Of a stretch of 64,000 nucleotides of DNA, positions 14,428 to 26,160 are shown one piece after another. Positions within the stretch are counted from its first letter, which is position 1; each line of letters starts with the position of its first letter. The stretch spans positions 28,504,981 through 28,568,980 of the forward strand of contig NC_037670.1 of NCBI RefSeq assembly GCF_003255815.1. The letters are read 5' to 3'. The notes beneath the pieces are model-generated. The model was not told where the DNA came from. It worked only from the letters and a program-made list of their open reading frames with translations, and searched no databases. The translations under genes were made by a program, and so were the position numbers. The stretch is from Theropithecus gelada (lineage: Eukaryota; Chordata; Mammalia; Primates; Cercopithecidae).

Positions 14428-15261
14428 AGCATTTCCTTCACAGCATATAGCTTTTCACCTTTTACTATTAAGTAAGAAACAGTGATCATCAAATTTATTG
14501 TGATTGTGATAAAGTGCTGGATTGAGAATGATTAATGAATGGCTATAAACATTCAAAGAATTATAAAAGTTTACTTTCACATTCTAGATAACACATTTTT
14601 CAATGTTTTGCAAATAATGTTCACTTCACACCAGCTTTAACTGATAGCACATGTTGCAATATGTATTTAGCTTGAGTTTCATTGTTAATGGTAGAGAATG
14701 TAAATTCATATTTCAAGCAGGTTTGGGTTTTTTTTTTTTTTTTTTGTCATTTTAATTCTTGTGTGTGTGTGACTTTTTGCCAGAACAGATTCTATTCATA
14801 TGATTCTGCCACATAATGTGGCCAAAAAGAGTGTGCATCAGTATTATCTGCAGCAAGCAGTTTCTCTACAGGTTTATTGAAAGCTATTCATCCACTTCAT
14901 GGAGGTTGGTTTTGTTAAAAACAAGATGAACCCACTTACTCAAGCTCACAGGTTTTGCAATTTGTCAAAAGGCTCTGAATGCAAGTGAATGATTACAGGG
15001 GCTGCTGTCATCCCCTGCACACAGGGGCACATTCTCTCCTCAAGGCAACTCATGTGTTGGATGAGACATGAGACTAGTGATATGAGGACCAAATGTAAGC
15101 AGCAGTATCATTCCATATACTGAGTGTCAGCCACACTGAAGTTCTTTCTTATTATTTTAGATTTTTAAAAAAGATCTTTTACTACACCTTTCTTCATAGC
15201 AATGGATTATCTTGAGCACATGAGGTGTGTCTACCCTGTTTCGGAGACCACCATTCCTAAC
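14428..15261. other. Repeat-poor, AT-rich sequence
   Basis: Continuation of the segment before the Alu. A poly(T) run lies at 14729-14746 and a short (TG)n at 14760-14771. No gene or named repeat seen. Confidence 0.4.
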
Positions 15262-15725
15262 TCAGCTCCCTCCCTGATAAATAAATAGCAACATATGAAT
15301 TATTTATTCCACAAATATGGACTTGTTAGCTATTCCCCAAATCTATTTCTTCTCCTTCCTAACACTCAGGAACTACATTTCCTGGTCTTCCTTATGGCTT
15401 ATGTGGCCATGAGACTGAATTCCAGCCAATGGAATGAGCCCCTTCTAGACCCAGGCCATGAAACCTCCCATGCCATCTTCCTCCTCATCCTCTGTATTAC
15501 TACATCTGCTGTCAATGTCTAAAGCAAATTTGGAAGCCATATTTTGAAGACGACAGAGTCTCCATCTGTTTGGGCCCCTGAATGACTCTGTGGAGCAGAG
15601 CACTATTCCCACCCCTATCATCAGTTGAACTTTACATGAGTGAAAAATAAATTTGCATTATGTTAAGTCACTAATATGTTGGGAGTCTATCTGTTACAGA
15701 AGCCAGAGTTACTTTGATTAATACA
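15262..15725 (+). mobile_element. Old ERVL/MaLR-type LTR-like repeat
   Basis: The order 'aggaactacatttcctggtc', 'ttatgtggccatgagactga', 'attccagccaatggaatgag', then 'gtgaaaaataaatttgcatt' and 'atgttaagtcactaatatgt', ending 'gattaatacac', follows a dispersed mammalian LTR with a 3' polyadenylation signal and TAATACA-like end. The 75-codon ORF inside it is not a gene. Family name not certain. A relative lies at 21862-22190. Confidence 0.55.
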
Positions 15726-16870
15726 CTTCTTATGTTTAAGATGTTTTGATAGATGTTATGAGGGCTGCAAAAATAAACAGAAATAATCTTGACCTCAAGA
15801 ATATAACACACATATGCAAATAATCATATTATGAATCTGTCCAGAGCACAAGCACCATGTGAGTGGCCCAAATTAAGCACAATGTCAGTTTAAACAAAGA
15901 GAACAATTGTTCCAGTTACTGTGGTAAGAAAATGTTTCATAAAGGCCTTTGTGATGGCCTTTGGAGGAGACAGAAGATTTCAGTAGACAAAGCTAAGAAG
16001 GGATTTTCTCAGAGAAGATAGGTATTTATCTCCTCTTTGAACTGGAACCTTGAATACCCAAGCTAAGGTGTTTGCAATTGATCCTGCAGGCAATGAAGAG
16101 CCAAGAAGACATTTTGAGCCAGGGAAGATGTAGTCCCAATGGTACATTAGAGAGAGAAAAGAAGGTAGACTAGAGGAAGCACAGAAGACCTGTGTGTTTA
16201 TGAGATTGATTTGGAAGCAACCACAGTGGTCAGCCTGGTGTTAATAGTTAAAAGCTCAAGCTGCGGGTCGGCTGACCTGCTTGTGAATCCTAGCTCTTCC
16301 ATTTGTCAACTATACAGACCTTGGATAAGCTACTTTACTAAGCCTCAGTTTCCCTATGTGCAAAAGGTGGATAATAATAGAAAGTACTTCCTAAGATTAA
16401 TATGAGCAGTAAGATAATGCATCTAAAGTATGCAGCACAGTGCCCGGCCAAGAACAAACACTGTATAAACAATTGTCATTATCATTGGTATTCCCAATGT
16501 GAGATAATGGGGACCTGAGCTAAGTTTGTCAGTGGTCATGGAAAAGAGGGCTGAATGCAGAGACATGCAAGGAAGGCAGATGAATCAAAAATAACTCCAA
16601 AGTTTGGTCTCAGTTGCTTAGAACCTTCTCCCATTGGAAAGATGGACTGGTTTTGTAAGGCAAAACACAACTGCATTTTTAGACAAGCCAAGTTTGAGGT
16701 ATGAAGGGAAAGCTAGAGGCATTTGCAGACAAAGTGGAAGAAGGCAGTAGAGAGGGAGAATTTGAAGAAGTGAAATGAATTGTTGGAGAAAGATCCCAAA
16801 TGAGAAAGGAGCAGATGAGACCAATACATAGGTTAGGGTCTTGTCTGAAAGGAAATGAAGACACATACTC
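15726..16870 (-). mobile_element. L2 LINE 3' region, minus strand, carrying a MIR
   Basis: Diverged sequence in the order expected of L2 read backwards: 'aggcctttgtgatggccttt', 'gcaggcaatgaagagccaag', 'cattttgagccagggaagat' and 'aataactccaaagtttggtc'. A MIR lies within it at 16228-16490. No coding capacity remains. Boundaries are loose, and the 16870 end is a guess. Confidence 0.5.
16228..16490 (+). mobile_element. MIR SINE, nearly full length
   Basis: The stretch reads 'gtgaatcctagctcttccat', 'agaccttggataagctactt', 'actaagcctcagtttcccta', then 'cagcacagtgcccggccaag' near the 3' end, matching the MIR core and 3' segments in order. Confidence 0.8.
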
Positions 16871-18909
16871 CTCTTTCCTTCTTCTGAGATAAAAGAGAAA
16901 GAAAATAAAAAGGGAAGGAAATATCTAGAAAAACTATGATATATGACACAGAAAAGTTGAACTAGCTAGTGGAACCTGACCTTGGCTTTTTCTGAAGAAC
17001 TAGTGGTGTGGTCCTCTGCTTGTGGTAGACATGGGGGCAGAGATCTTAGCACAGGAAGCAACCACCACTTAACACAGGCCATCTTCACTGTTCACCGAAG
17101 ACCCATGCCTGTAAGACCCTGGGCTCAGTGCTCTGCAGAGAGCATTTTTAAAGGACGCTGTTTTTAATGGGAGTTGTTGAATAACCAACTGCTTCTGGCT
17201 TACAAGGATGGCAAACACTCACTGTCCTCGAAAGACTAGATTTAAGTTAAAGATACAAATTGGCTTTCTTTGCTCTGAGGTTGATGGACAGAATTAACCC
17301 CAAGGGCATGGCCTATCAGAGTGTTTGCCAACTGACACCAGGTTGTAATTTGATCTTAATGATCCCAGGGATGCTACTAAGGGACTAAAGGCTGGTTTTC
17401 ACAACTGGTGCTGAAAAAAATTAAAATTTAAATTTAAATTAAAAAAGATGGTGGCTGGTGAGCACACCCATAGGGCAAGCCCCTGCCTCCCTGCACCAGC
17501 ACACCTGAGCCAACACCAAAAGGCCCATCATTGACTTCTCATACTCTAGGCTGCTCCGATGCACCCTTGCATTTGATTTCATCTTTGGACAATGTGATTG
17601 AGGAGAGAGGAAGGTGCCTGTGGGATAGATACCCTTAGAGACGGTCCTGCCTGGCTGCCAGAGCTAAGTTTCCGCCAAAGTTGAGCTTGAGCAACTCAAC
17701 TTGGAAGCTCCTAGGTTGAAGACCTCCAGCCGGGAGGAACAGCACTCCACCAGAAGACGCAGGTCACATGAGAACCTTCCTAATGAAGTGAAGCTTTGTT
17801 TATTTTTCCCTGGTGGAGGTAATTGCATGTGACATTTCTCTGAATCATTTATTTATATTTTTTTTCTTCTTTTTCAGCGTAAGAAATTAAACAGATGGGA
17901 AAATCATACTTAAAGAGTTTTCTTATTACTCCTGGCAGTCTTTGGCTTTGGGCAACTGGTCAGCATCTTTCCCTGGCTAGAAATAATGCCTGGAAGTGTT
18001 TATGCCGCCTTCAGCTTCACAGAGGGCAAGCAGGGACTGCATTTTCCCCATTCGTTCCCTTCATCAAAGTCTTTGTCCAAGTCATAGTACAAAGATGTGT
18101 TCTTGAGGCCCTGGACCCCACTCAGAAGCTTTTTTGTTTAATTTGATTCTTCTTGTTGACATTAGGAATGCATTTAAACATGTCTCTGTCCCCATCTTGT
18201 AGCTGGAATCCAGAGTTCCTTGTTAGGAGGTTGGACATGGATGTAAACGTCCCTGATGGTGAACACAGCTGGGAACATGTGCAACTGAGGAGAGGACAGA
18301 TGGGACGTGGGGGTGCACTAAGGGAGGGCAGTTCCTTCTGCCTTTATGGAGGAGATGCCAGATGGTACAGCACATTGTACCCATATCTTTATAGGTGCAA
18401 GCCCCAGGAAGATGCATCTAGGGGCTGTCTAGGGAATCAGGAGCCTACTGTGACTCCCAAGAGGATCAGGTTCTCCAAAGCTCAAACCAGACCTGAACCC
18501 CCAGGATATGCCACCCTTGAATATTTGTTCTCTGCTGCTAGGGTAGAGTTTACATTCAGAAGGCAGAGTTAAGAAAGGTGACAAAACAGGAAGAAGAATG
18601 GGATGTGACTTGGGCATGGAGACTTTGGGAGTTCCAGGTATTGATTGAAGTTCAGGTGGCACCAGGATTGAGAATGGGGTCCAAGGGGACACCCCAGCTC
18701 CCTACCCCACATCCTGCTTCGTATTTGTGAAACTGGGGTTCTCTGTTCATGTCATCATCTTCTGTCCCCACTGAGAAGGAAAGCAACACCACAGCAGTAC
18801 ATTGCTCCCTGGGGCACTCTTTCTGTCGCCCCCTAATATTTGACCAGAATTCCCTTATCATCCCAGACTGGGTACAGTATCCCTTTTTACATACTCCCAC
18901 AGTACCCAA
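16871..18909. other. Unassigned sequence with no gene
   Basis: A purine-rich patch lies at 16880-16925 and an AT-palindromic patch at 17417-17443. A polypyrimidine tract ending in CAG at 17857-17878 looks like a splice acceptor, but no exon follows that I can support. The 139-codon plus-strand ORF at 18153-18572 matches no family I know. Confidence 0.35.
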
Positions 18910-19012
18910 TACTTAATTCACATTGTATTGTAATATACCTGCTTGAGTCTTTCTTCATCACTAGACTATACACTCTGAAATCAGCAATTGTCTTTTGCTG
19001 GGCTTAGCACAT
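18910..19012 (+). mobile_element. L2 LINE 3' end fragment
   Basis: The run 'attgtattgtaatatacctg', 'ttcatcactagactatacac' and 'gctgggcttagcacatctga' follows the last part of the L2 3' UTR. Short and diverged. Confidence 0.6.
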
Positions 19013-19922
19013 CTGACTCATGAGAGAAGAGAGTTGAGACCTCCAAGTCCCACATAGGCATATGACATGGCAGACAGGAAAGCTCAGGTTGCTGTGTCCT
19101 CTGCCATCCTCCTAACCCTGGAGGTTCCAAGTGTCTGATTGGAAGACAGACAAAATACTTTCAGCATGGCACACCCCACTGGCTCTCACACCTGTCTTTC
19201 CTTTGCAGTTGCTCCCTTGGACAATTTGAAGCCCTCTCTCCTCCAAGGGCTCTCAATGGGTCAGAACCATTTTAGTGATTTGTGTGCTTCATTCATCACA
19301 ATGACTGGAGGATGTCCTACTGATAATTATTTGGTGGGGGCAAAGAAGGCTCGACATCTTGCAATGCTTAGGACGATCCCCTGCAGAGAAGAGTCATCCA
19401 CATAATGCCTGATGTTCAAATGTTTCACCAGGGCTTTATGTAGGTAAAATCTCTGTTGTGTTTTCCATACAAACACAAAGCATTTCTTGGAAGGTTTTTA
19501 AATATGGTGAATTTTCCAGGAATGTGACTATCATGTCAACAGAGGGAGGGTTGTATTTTGTTTGCTAAGAGTCATTCACCATTTGGGACACCATGTTACT
19601 GACAGCAGTGCCCCTTGTACAGTGTTTGAGTGGCAACATAGCTCACTTGAGCAGGCTGCATTTCTATCTGTTTCTTTCTCAGGGAGGTGGCATAGTGGCC
19701 CAGGTATCAACTTGGGTATTATATTTTCTACTTTATTCCTGCCTGAGCATTTACCTATGGAGACACATACTGTTTTATTATAAATAACTTTCCCTTTATT
19801 TTTAAGTCAGAGCATTATGTCCACCTTTTAAAAATAATATGTGTAGAGAGGTTATATGATTAATTATATATGTAATTATATATATGTAATTAATTACAAT
19901 TAATTACAACAGAATCATAATT
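19013..19922. other. Unassigned sequence ending in an AT-rich palindromic patch
   Basis: No gene or repeat named. At 19853-19912 the sequence is a run of TAATTA/TATATA units that can fold on itself. Confidence 0.35.
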
Positions 19923-20686
19923 CTGTTCTGGGTTGAATTGTGTCTTCCAAAAAAGATATGCTGAAGTTCTAACCCCCAGGGCCTCAGAACATATTTATTT
20001 GGACATTGGGTCCTTACTGAGACAATCAAGGCAAAATGAGGCCATTAGGATAGGCCTTAATGCAAGATGAAGGGTGTCCTTATTAAAAAGGGAAATTTGG
20101 ACATAGAAACACACATAGAAGGAGGATGGTGTAAAAGACAAAGGGAGGAAACAGCCATCTACAAGCCAAGGAGAAAGGCCTGGAATAGACTCTCACAGCC
20201 TCAGAAGGAACCAATCTTGATGACACTTATGACAAGATTTATGGCCTCCAGAACTTTGAGACGATGCATTTCTGTTGTTTAAGCCAGCAGTCCCCAACCT
20301 TTTTGGCACCAGGGACTAGTTTTGTAGAAGATAATCTTTCCATGGGATGGGGTTGGGCAGGGGATGGTTTGGGGATGAAACAGTTCTACCTCAGATCATC
20401 AGGCATTAGTTACAATCTCATAAGGAATGTGCAACCGAGATCCCTCACATGCGCAGTTCACAATAGCGTTTGCGCTTCTATGAGAATATAATGCCGCCGC
20501 TGATTGGACAGGAAACAGAGCTCAGGTGGTAATGCTCGCTTGCCCACCACCTACTGCCTGTTGTGTGGCCCAGTTCCTAATAGGCCATGCACCAGTACCA
20601 GTCCATGGCCCAGGGGCTGGAGACCCCTGGTTTAAGCCACCCCAGTCTGTGATACTTTGTTATGGCTGCCCAAGCAAACTAATACA
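19923..20686 (+). mobile_element. MLT1-type LTR split by a MER1-type element
   Basis: The parts are 19923-20284 and 20638-20686. The left part runs from 'gggttgaattgtgtcttcc' through 'ctacaagccaaggagaaagg' and 'catttctgttgtttaagc'. The right part is 'caccccagtctgtgatactt' to 'caagcaaactaataca', the standard LTR end. Removing the MER1-type insertion and one copy of its 8-bp duplication restores a continuous LTR. It is a solo LTR. Confidence 0.85.
20277..20637 (+). mobile_element. MER1B-like hAT-Charlie element with perfect 8-bp target duplication
   Basis: The 345-bp element spans 20285-20629 and opens with CAGCAGTCCCCAACCTTTTT and closes with GGGGCTGGAGACCCCTG. The interior includes 'cagatcatcaggcattagtt', 'cacatgcgcagttcacaata' and 'gtccatggcccaggggctgg', as in MER1B. 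The octamer gtttaagc flanks it at 20277-20284 and 20630-20637, the target-site length of hAT transposases. It is non-autonomous with no transposase. It is less diverged than the LTR it sits in, which fits a later insertion. Confidence 0.93.
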
Positions 20687-21117
20687 ATTTCATTCCAGAA
20701 AAGTAAGGAGGTGTGAAATGTGTTATACAAAGAGGATATTGGGCATGATGTGGTTGAGAACAATTCCTCTATTCAGACTGTCAAGCAGGGCTGCAGAAAA
20801 TGGCCCCAAACAGCAATAATAATACAAAAATCAGGCTTGGTTTGGCAAAGGGCAACACTGTAATGGGTAATTTCAGTGTCAGAAGTAATCAAAGTATTAA
20901 ATATCTAGCAAAAGAAAAGAAAAGTAAGCCTCCAACTATGGAGACTTCCTGAACTTGAAAGGGATTGACCACAAAGCTATTAAAGTTTAAAAAGAAAGAA
21001 AGAAAATCTATTTCATACTTGGAGAAAGCTCTTAAAACTCTTCTTGCTGTGGACAAATAGCCCCACTTAATGTCTGTATGGATTTTCACTGTTCCTGAAG
21101 CATTTCATGTACTTTGT
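20687..21117. other. Unassigned non-coding sequence
   Basis: No repeat or gene recognised. A purine-rich patch (aaag/gaaa) lies at 20908-20925 and 20988-21004. Confidence 0.35.
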
Positions 21118-21235
21118 TCCATTAAACTGTTACAACAGTCCCAAGAGGTACGCAGAGCAGATGAAACTATTCTCATTTTATATCTGAGAAATCTGTGGCT
21201 GTTAGAGTAATTTGCTCAGGGTCAAATAAACATGA
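21118..21235 (-). mobile_element. MIR fragment, minus strand
   Basis: The order 'caacagtcccaagaggtacg', 'ctattctcattttatatctg', 'agtaatttgctcagggtcaa' is the reverse complement of the MIR core. Diverged. Confidence 0.6.
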
Positions 21236-21861
21236 CATTTTTCTTTATTAACTAAAATTATTTTGGCTGCAAGAAATAGCCACCAATACCAATGTGAGTA
21301 ACTTACACATAAAATAATTTGATACCTCAGATACTCCCAGCCAAGGAAGCCATGAGCAACTGGCCTTGGGAGGACTGGAGCCACAGTTCTTCCAGGGCTT
21401 TCTTTATCCGTGCAGCTGCTACGTAGATGACTCCACAGCCCACCTCCAAGATCTAACTCCCTGATTGAATTTCAGATTTCCAGATGAGAATCTGACTGAT
21501 CATTCAGGCATCTGACCCTGTGCCAACCAATTGTGCCCAGGCCAGGGAGGTCATGCAGTATCAGCAAGGCCTGTAGGGTTTTGATCTTATGGTTTAGGGG
21601 GAAGTTTCTAGAGAGAGGAAAATCCTTATGTAGCTGAACAAGTCCAGAGAAAATCCATCCTTTTGGGCACTCAGCACACTCTAACCTTCCTGTGCATCCA
21701 GATATGCCCCCGGGTAACGCAGTGCAGAACAAACAGGTACAAGCACACACCCACTTGCTGGGAGAAACAACTATAGGTATATCCAGCTAACAGTCCATCG
21801 ATGGGGGAACAGTGCATCTAACATCACTCCTTCTCCTCCTGGGCTCACAGATTAGCTCTAT
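21236..21861. other. Unassigned non-coding sequence
   Basis: Nothing recognised. The 92-codon minus-strand ORF at 21472-21750 has no resemblance to a known family. Confidence 0.35.
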
Positions 21862-22190
21862 TTCCTAGTCTCTGGGGGAACTAGATGTGGCCTGTGACCT
21901 AGTTCTAGCCAGTGGGATATGAGCAAAAGTGTTGGGCATCACTTCCAAGTCTTATCTGCTTTGCTCTTTCCCCTTCACTGACTTGATGCATATTAATATA
22001 GTGACCTTGGCAGATTCTGTATATTATGGGGGAAAAAAAAAACAACATTGAAGGAGCCTGGGTCCCTGAGTCAATTCTTGGAGGAGAGGCACCAGCAGAT
22101 CAGGAACATATTTGGAATTTGGGAGAGCAAGAAATAAATTTCTATGGTGTTTGAGCCCTAACACATTCTTGGGTTTGGTTTTATGGCAGC
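21862..22190 (+). mobile_element. Old LTR-like repeat, relative of 15262-15725
   Basis: Shares the order 'tgtgacctagttctagccag', 'tgggatatgagcaaaagtgt', 'gagcctgggtccctgagtca' and 'gcaagaaataaatttctatg' with a dispersed mammalian LTR family. Ends are degraded. An A-run at 22032-22042 interrupts it. Confidence 0.5.
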
Positions 22191-22904
22191 TAGTGTTGCC
22201 TTACGCAATGCAGAGGATGATGCTCAAGACACACCTTTCAGAATGTTACCAAACTCCAGTTTGTGTTTGTTTCTTGCCCCTCATTCCATCACAGTCACTT
22301 CTCCCTACTACAACCCCTACAGACTCCATCACCATCATTATAAATCATATAAAGAAATAGGGAGACAGAAAGAAGAAATCATCCTAGATATGAATCAAGA
22401 GACCGAGTTGCACACCTGACTTGCTAACTCTACATCTTTTGCTCATGGGAATTCCTTTTTCTCTGGGAACCACAGAAATGGGCTGCTGGCAGCTATGTTT
22501 ATCCTGCATGAAATTGCCTCCTGAGGGCTGACTGGTATAGGAACAAATTCCTGACCTAAAAGGGCCAATCAACTTCTCTCTTTCAGGAATCTGAAATTTG
22601 AATGAGAGAAAGAGATGATGAGATGAGGACCAACCACATTAATAGCAAAGTTCCAGAGGAAGGGTCTATTAACTCCTGAGGTTGACATCACTGGAAAAGC
22701 ATAATTACTGTCTTTCTTGAGTGGACTCATTCAACTCTTCCCTGAATGAAATGATTTGCCAAGCAACCTTCTAATAAATTTCTGTTAATGCTTCAACTTT
22801 TCGAGTTTTTTAAAATTGAAACCAGAAGAACTCTATCTAATGAAGAAAGTAGTTCCAGAGGAAGGGATTTGTTGATCTTCACAGTACCCAAAGGAGGTGC
22901 TCTT
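22191..22904. other. Unassigned non-coding sequence
   Basis: No gene or repeat named. Followed by a short (ATTC)n patch at 22910-22930 that leads into L2. Confidence 0.35.
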
Positions 22905-23790
22905 CAACCATTCACTCATTCATTCATTCATCCATGTATTTAGAAAATATTTATTGGGCTCCTACCATATGCCAGGCACATTGTGCTAGATGTTGAGGAT
23001 TCAATGATGAATCTGGTCTCTGCTCTCCTGATGCTTGCAGCCTAGGAGAAAAGGGGACATTGGTTGGATAATCTGTCTCGTGAACATGCAGATTTTGAGA
23101 GAAAGATTCAGGTCTATGAAAGAGCATAGCAAAGGATGGAATCTAGACTTGTGGACACGAAGAAACAACACTTGCACTAACTATTGAATACCTAGTAGGC
23201 ATTGACTCCTAGGAGAAATCAATGCTTTACCCAAATCTTTACAAAACTCTGTGATGGGAGCTTAAATAGAAGTACACAGGGAGTACCATGTGGCCCAACA
23301 GAAGTATTTTAATTTCTCTGAAAGCAATGGAAAAGGTGTCTCATAGTAGATGAGATTTTAGTTGAGGACGAAAAGGTTTTCAAAGAAGAAAATGGTGGAA
23401 GGACATTCCAAGCAGAGAGGAAAAAGCATATGCAGAGGCATGAAGGTATCAAAGTGTCAGAACAAATAGTTCCGTGTGGCCATAGAATTCAGGTGAAGGA
23501 TATTTGTGAGGGAGAATTTCAGTAAGGAAGCTCGAGGGCCAGATTATGAAGGGCCTCATCTAGGTCATGCTAAAGCAGTACGATTTTATCCTGTGGGCAG
23601 TGGGGAGCCCAAGGAAGATGAACACAGGGAAGTGTACAGTAAGATTTGTGCTTTGGAAAGTTCATTCTAGGTTTCCTGAAGAACGGATTCAACCTGGGAG
23701 AGAATGGAAGATGACAGGACAATTAGGAGCTATGAACTGCCTCTGCTGTGTTAACAGCTGTTATCTGCTAAATGATCCACTAGAGGCCTG
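22905..23790 (-). mobile_element. L2 LINE 3' region, minus strand
   Basis: The left end reads 'ttattgggctcctaccatat' and 'gccaggcacattgtgctaga', the reverse complement of the L2 3' terminus. Further in are 'ggacattccaagcagagagg', 'gagggccagattatgaaggg' and 'ttatcctgtgggcagtgggg', in the right order for the L2 3' region read backwards. No coding capacity remains. Confidence 0.72.
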
Positions 23791-24149
23791 AGGTCTACTA
23801 TAATCTCAGCATTCATGGGAAAAGAAACAGTTTGAAGTGTCTCCCCAAGCCTTCCTCTCCTACCTCATTCATCGCCACCATCTTGGTTGGCCCAAACTGC
23901 CTCAGGTGTGGTGTGTTGTGTGGCTCTTAACTGGTCTCTCTTGCTGTAATCCGCCTTTTAATCTCTCTTCACGTTGCCAGCTGGTTATGCTCCTGGGACC
24001 TCTCAGCTGATCACATTCCTTCAACTCAGGGAGCTATCTGCTGCCTAAGGGTCAAGCCATAGTCCTCTCTTCCCCCACCAGCCTCTCACCCTTTGCTCAC
24101 TAACACTGACTCTCCTTTACCTACATTGTCTTTAATTCTCACCTCACCC
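23791..24149. other. Unassigned CT-rich sequence
   Basis: No gene or clear repeat. Some of 23960-24110 could be diverged L2, but I cannot support it. Confidence 0.3.
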
Positions 24150-24300
24150 CCAAAGGAAACATTATTGTCCTTATTTTTTAGTCTCAGATAGGCTAAGTCA
24201 CAGGTCACAGACGAAAGGCTACAGGCTGGTAAATTGTGGAATCACATTTTGAATTTAGACCTGGCTGACTCTGAGGCCCATGTCCTTTCTATTTGGGAAT
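24150..24300 (-). mobile_element. MIR fragment, minus strand
   Basis: The order 'gaaacattattgtccttatt', 'ctaagtcacaggtcacagac', 'gaatttagacctggctgact' and 'cccatgtcctttctatttg' is MIR-like read backwards. Confidence 0.6.
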
Positions 24301-24308
24301 GCTAACAC

Positions 24309-24779
24309 TGAACTCATGTTTTCCAGAGAAACAGAACCAGCAGGATACAATAATTGGCTCATGTGATTATGGAGGCTAAGAAGTACCAGCATCTACTGTC
24401 AGCAGGTTGGAGATCTGGGAAAGCCTATGGTGTGATTCAGTGTGAATCCAAAATCCTGAGAACCAGGAGAGCTGATGGTATAAATCTCAGTACAAGGGTC
24501 AAAAAAGATGAGATACGTTATCTACGCTAAAGCAGACAGGCAGGAAGCAAAAGAGACCAAATTCCTGCCTCCTCTTCCTTTTGCTCTATTGAGACCCTCA
24601 GCAGATGAGATATGAGATGGTGCCCACCCACAATGGGGAGTGCCATCTACTTTATGGAGCCCATCAATTCAAATGCTGCTCTTATCTGAAAACACCCTCA
24701 CGGACACACACAGAAATGATTCTTAATCTGGGTATCCTGAGGCCTGTCAAATTTATCCATAAAGTTATCCATCACAACT
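24309..24779 (-). mobile_element. ERVL 3' LTR (MLT2-like)
   Basis: On the plus strand it begins 'gttttccagagaaacagaac' and ends near 'ataaagttatccatcacaa', the reverse complement of an MLT2-type LTR. Between them are 'gattatggaggctaagaagt' and 'gaaaacaccctcacggacac'. It is the downstream LTR of the provirus because internal sequence follows to the right. Confidence 0.8.
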
Positions 24780-25411
24780 CCACCCCTTGTCAACTTGGGC
24801 ACCCATACATATCTCCTTAAACCATACTTAATCTCCAAATAAAGGTAATAATGAGGTCATAATTCCACCTAACATGATACAATCATCCTGCATACAACGA
24901 AAAATACACTGACCCCTTCCCCGGAAGATGAAGTAAAGTCCTTGAGTAATGTTTACTCTTTCCCTTGTTACCTCTAATTTAAACACTGCAGTTTAAAATT
25001 CACAATACTTAAATACTATGACAAAAATCAGTGGATCTTATGTGGCATGGTAAGTGAACAAGAGAGGAAAGAAAACAAAGATACACACACATGCACACAC
25101 ATACACACACACATTCATAGCAGAATGAGGAGGAAATATTTGTGACAGTTAAGTCCATTTCTGTAACTAGTTACATTATTGTAGCTGGTATTAATAATCA
25201 CTTTCTTCCATTACCCATTCTGTTTTCCCTTTGCCTTCAGCAAGCACCTCAGTTGGTTATCGTTCTTTACCCAGTGGGGCAACCCAAACATTCCTTCCCC
25301 AAAGGTCTGGGTCATTACTAGCCCAGCCTGGATTGACTGTTGTCATTTTCCATTGACCTTAATCACAGGACATAGTAATACTAAGAGATACCAGAAGGTA
25401 TCTCCTATAAT

Positions 25412-25671
25412 TCAGACATACTCTTCCTTACTTTCGTTGTGGAGATATAGTATAATTTCCTGTTGGTAATCAGGACCAATCACCCCGCCAATACCACAAC
25501 TCCCTTCCTTGCCTGTGGTTTTTGAGGCATGAGGAGCCCAAAGTGGTTGGATGGCAGTCTTGACTTTCTGTTCAATGGAATCATCACTGTGTCTCTTGGT
25601 AGAAGCATTCCTTCCTCCAGAAATAAGACCTCTAGCCCAGCAGAGCATAAGGTCATAAGAATAAGAAGCAA
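25412..25671 (-). pseudogene. ERVL dUTPase region, frameshifted remnant
   Basis: ERVL-group elements carry a dUTPase domain after integrase. Here the minus strand gives two overlapping ORFs in different frames. One (25480-25671) contains PLNRKSRLPSNHFGLLMP; the other (25412-25648) ends with a segment containing GPDYQQEIILYLHNESKEEY. Both look like consecutive parts of one dUTPase-like domain, so the frame shifts between about 25480 and 25500. The N-terminal side is open to earlier stops. It cannot make an enzyme as it stands. Confidence 0.7.
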
Positions 25672-25870
25672 AATTTTGCTAGTGGGTAATAGTGAGTCAC
25701 TCCAGTTTCCCTGGACCCAAGAATCCTGGCTATCAGAGAAGTAGCACCATGTATTGGAGGATGATACAAAGCATAGAGAGCCTTCTGGAGAACCTTGCTC
25801 TAACTCTGCAAGGTATTACCATCTAGCTGACACTAATACTGCATCTGCAAAAGGCCATTCCACTGTTCTA

Positions 25871-26160
25871 TCAAGTTAGCTGCTTCAGGATGGTGGATAA
25901 CATGGTAGGAAGAGTGAATTCCATAAGCATGGGCACATTGCCATACATCTTTTGCTGTGAACTAAGTTTCTTAATCAGAAGCAATGCTGTGTAGAATATC
26001 ATGGTGCTGAATAAGGCAGTCTGTAAGTCCATGGATGGTAGTATTGGCAAAAGAGCTGCATACAGGCAAAACACATTTGTATCCAAAATAAGTATCTATT
26101 CCAGTAAGAACAAAATGTTTACCCTTCCATCACAGAAGCAGTCCAATGTAATCAGTCTGC
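25871..26160 (-). pseudogene. ERVL integrase core remnant
   Basis: The minus-strand ORF at 25871-26086 carries a diverged retroviral integrase core, including DLQTALFSTMIFYTALLLIK then a tryptophan-poor version of the 'H-A-H-G-I' segment (seen here as VPMLMEFTLP). Stops and substitutions have removed most catalytic context. Identification rests on order and position between RNase H and dUTPase in the same orientation. Confidence 0.6.

Noticed and set aside
17850..17882. Polypyrimidine tract plus CAG that looks like a splice acceptor
   Set aside because: No supportable exon follows, and the frames downstream are short. Such tracts are common by chance.
18153..18572. 139-codon plus-strand ORF
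   Set aside because: No recognisable domain, no conserved motif, and no promoter or splice evidence. Treated as chance.
25080..25115. CA-rich stretch as a regulatory array
   Set aside because: It is an imperfect (CA)n microsatellite within ERVL internal sequence.
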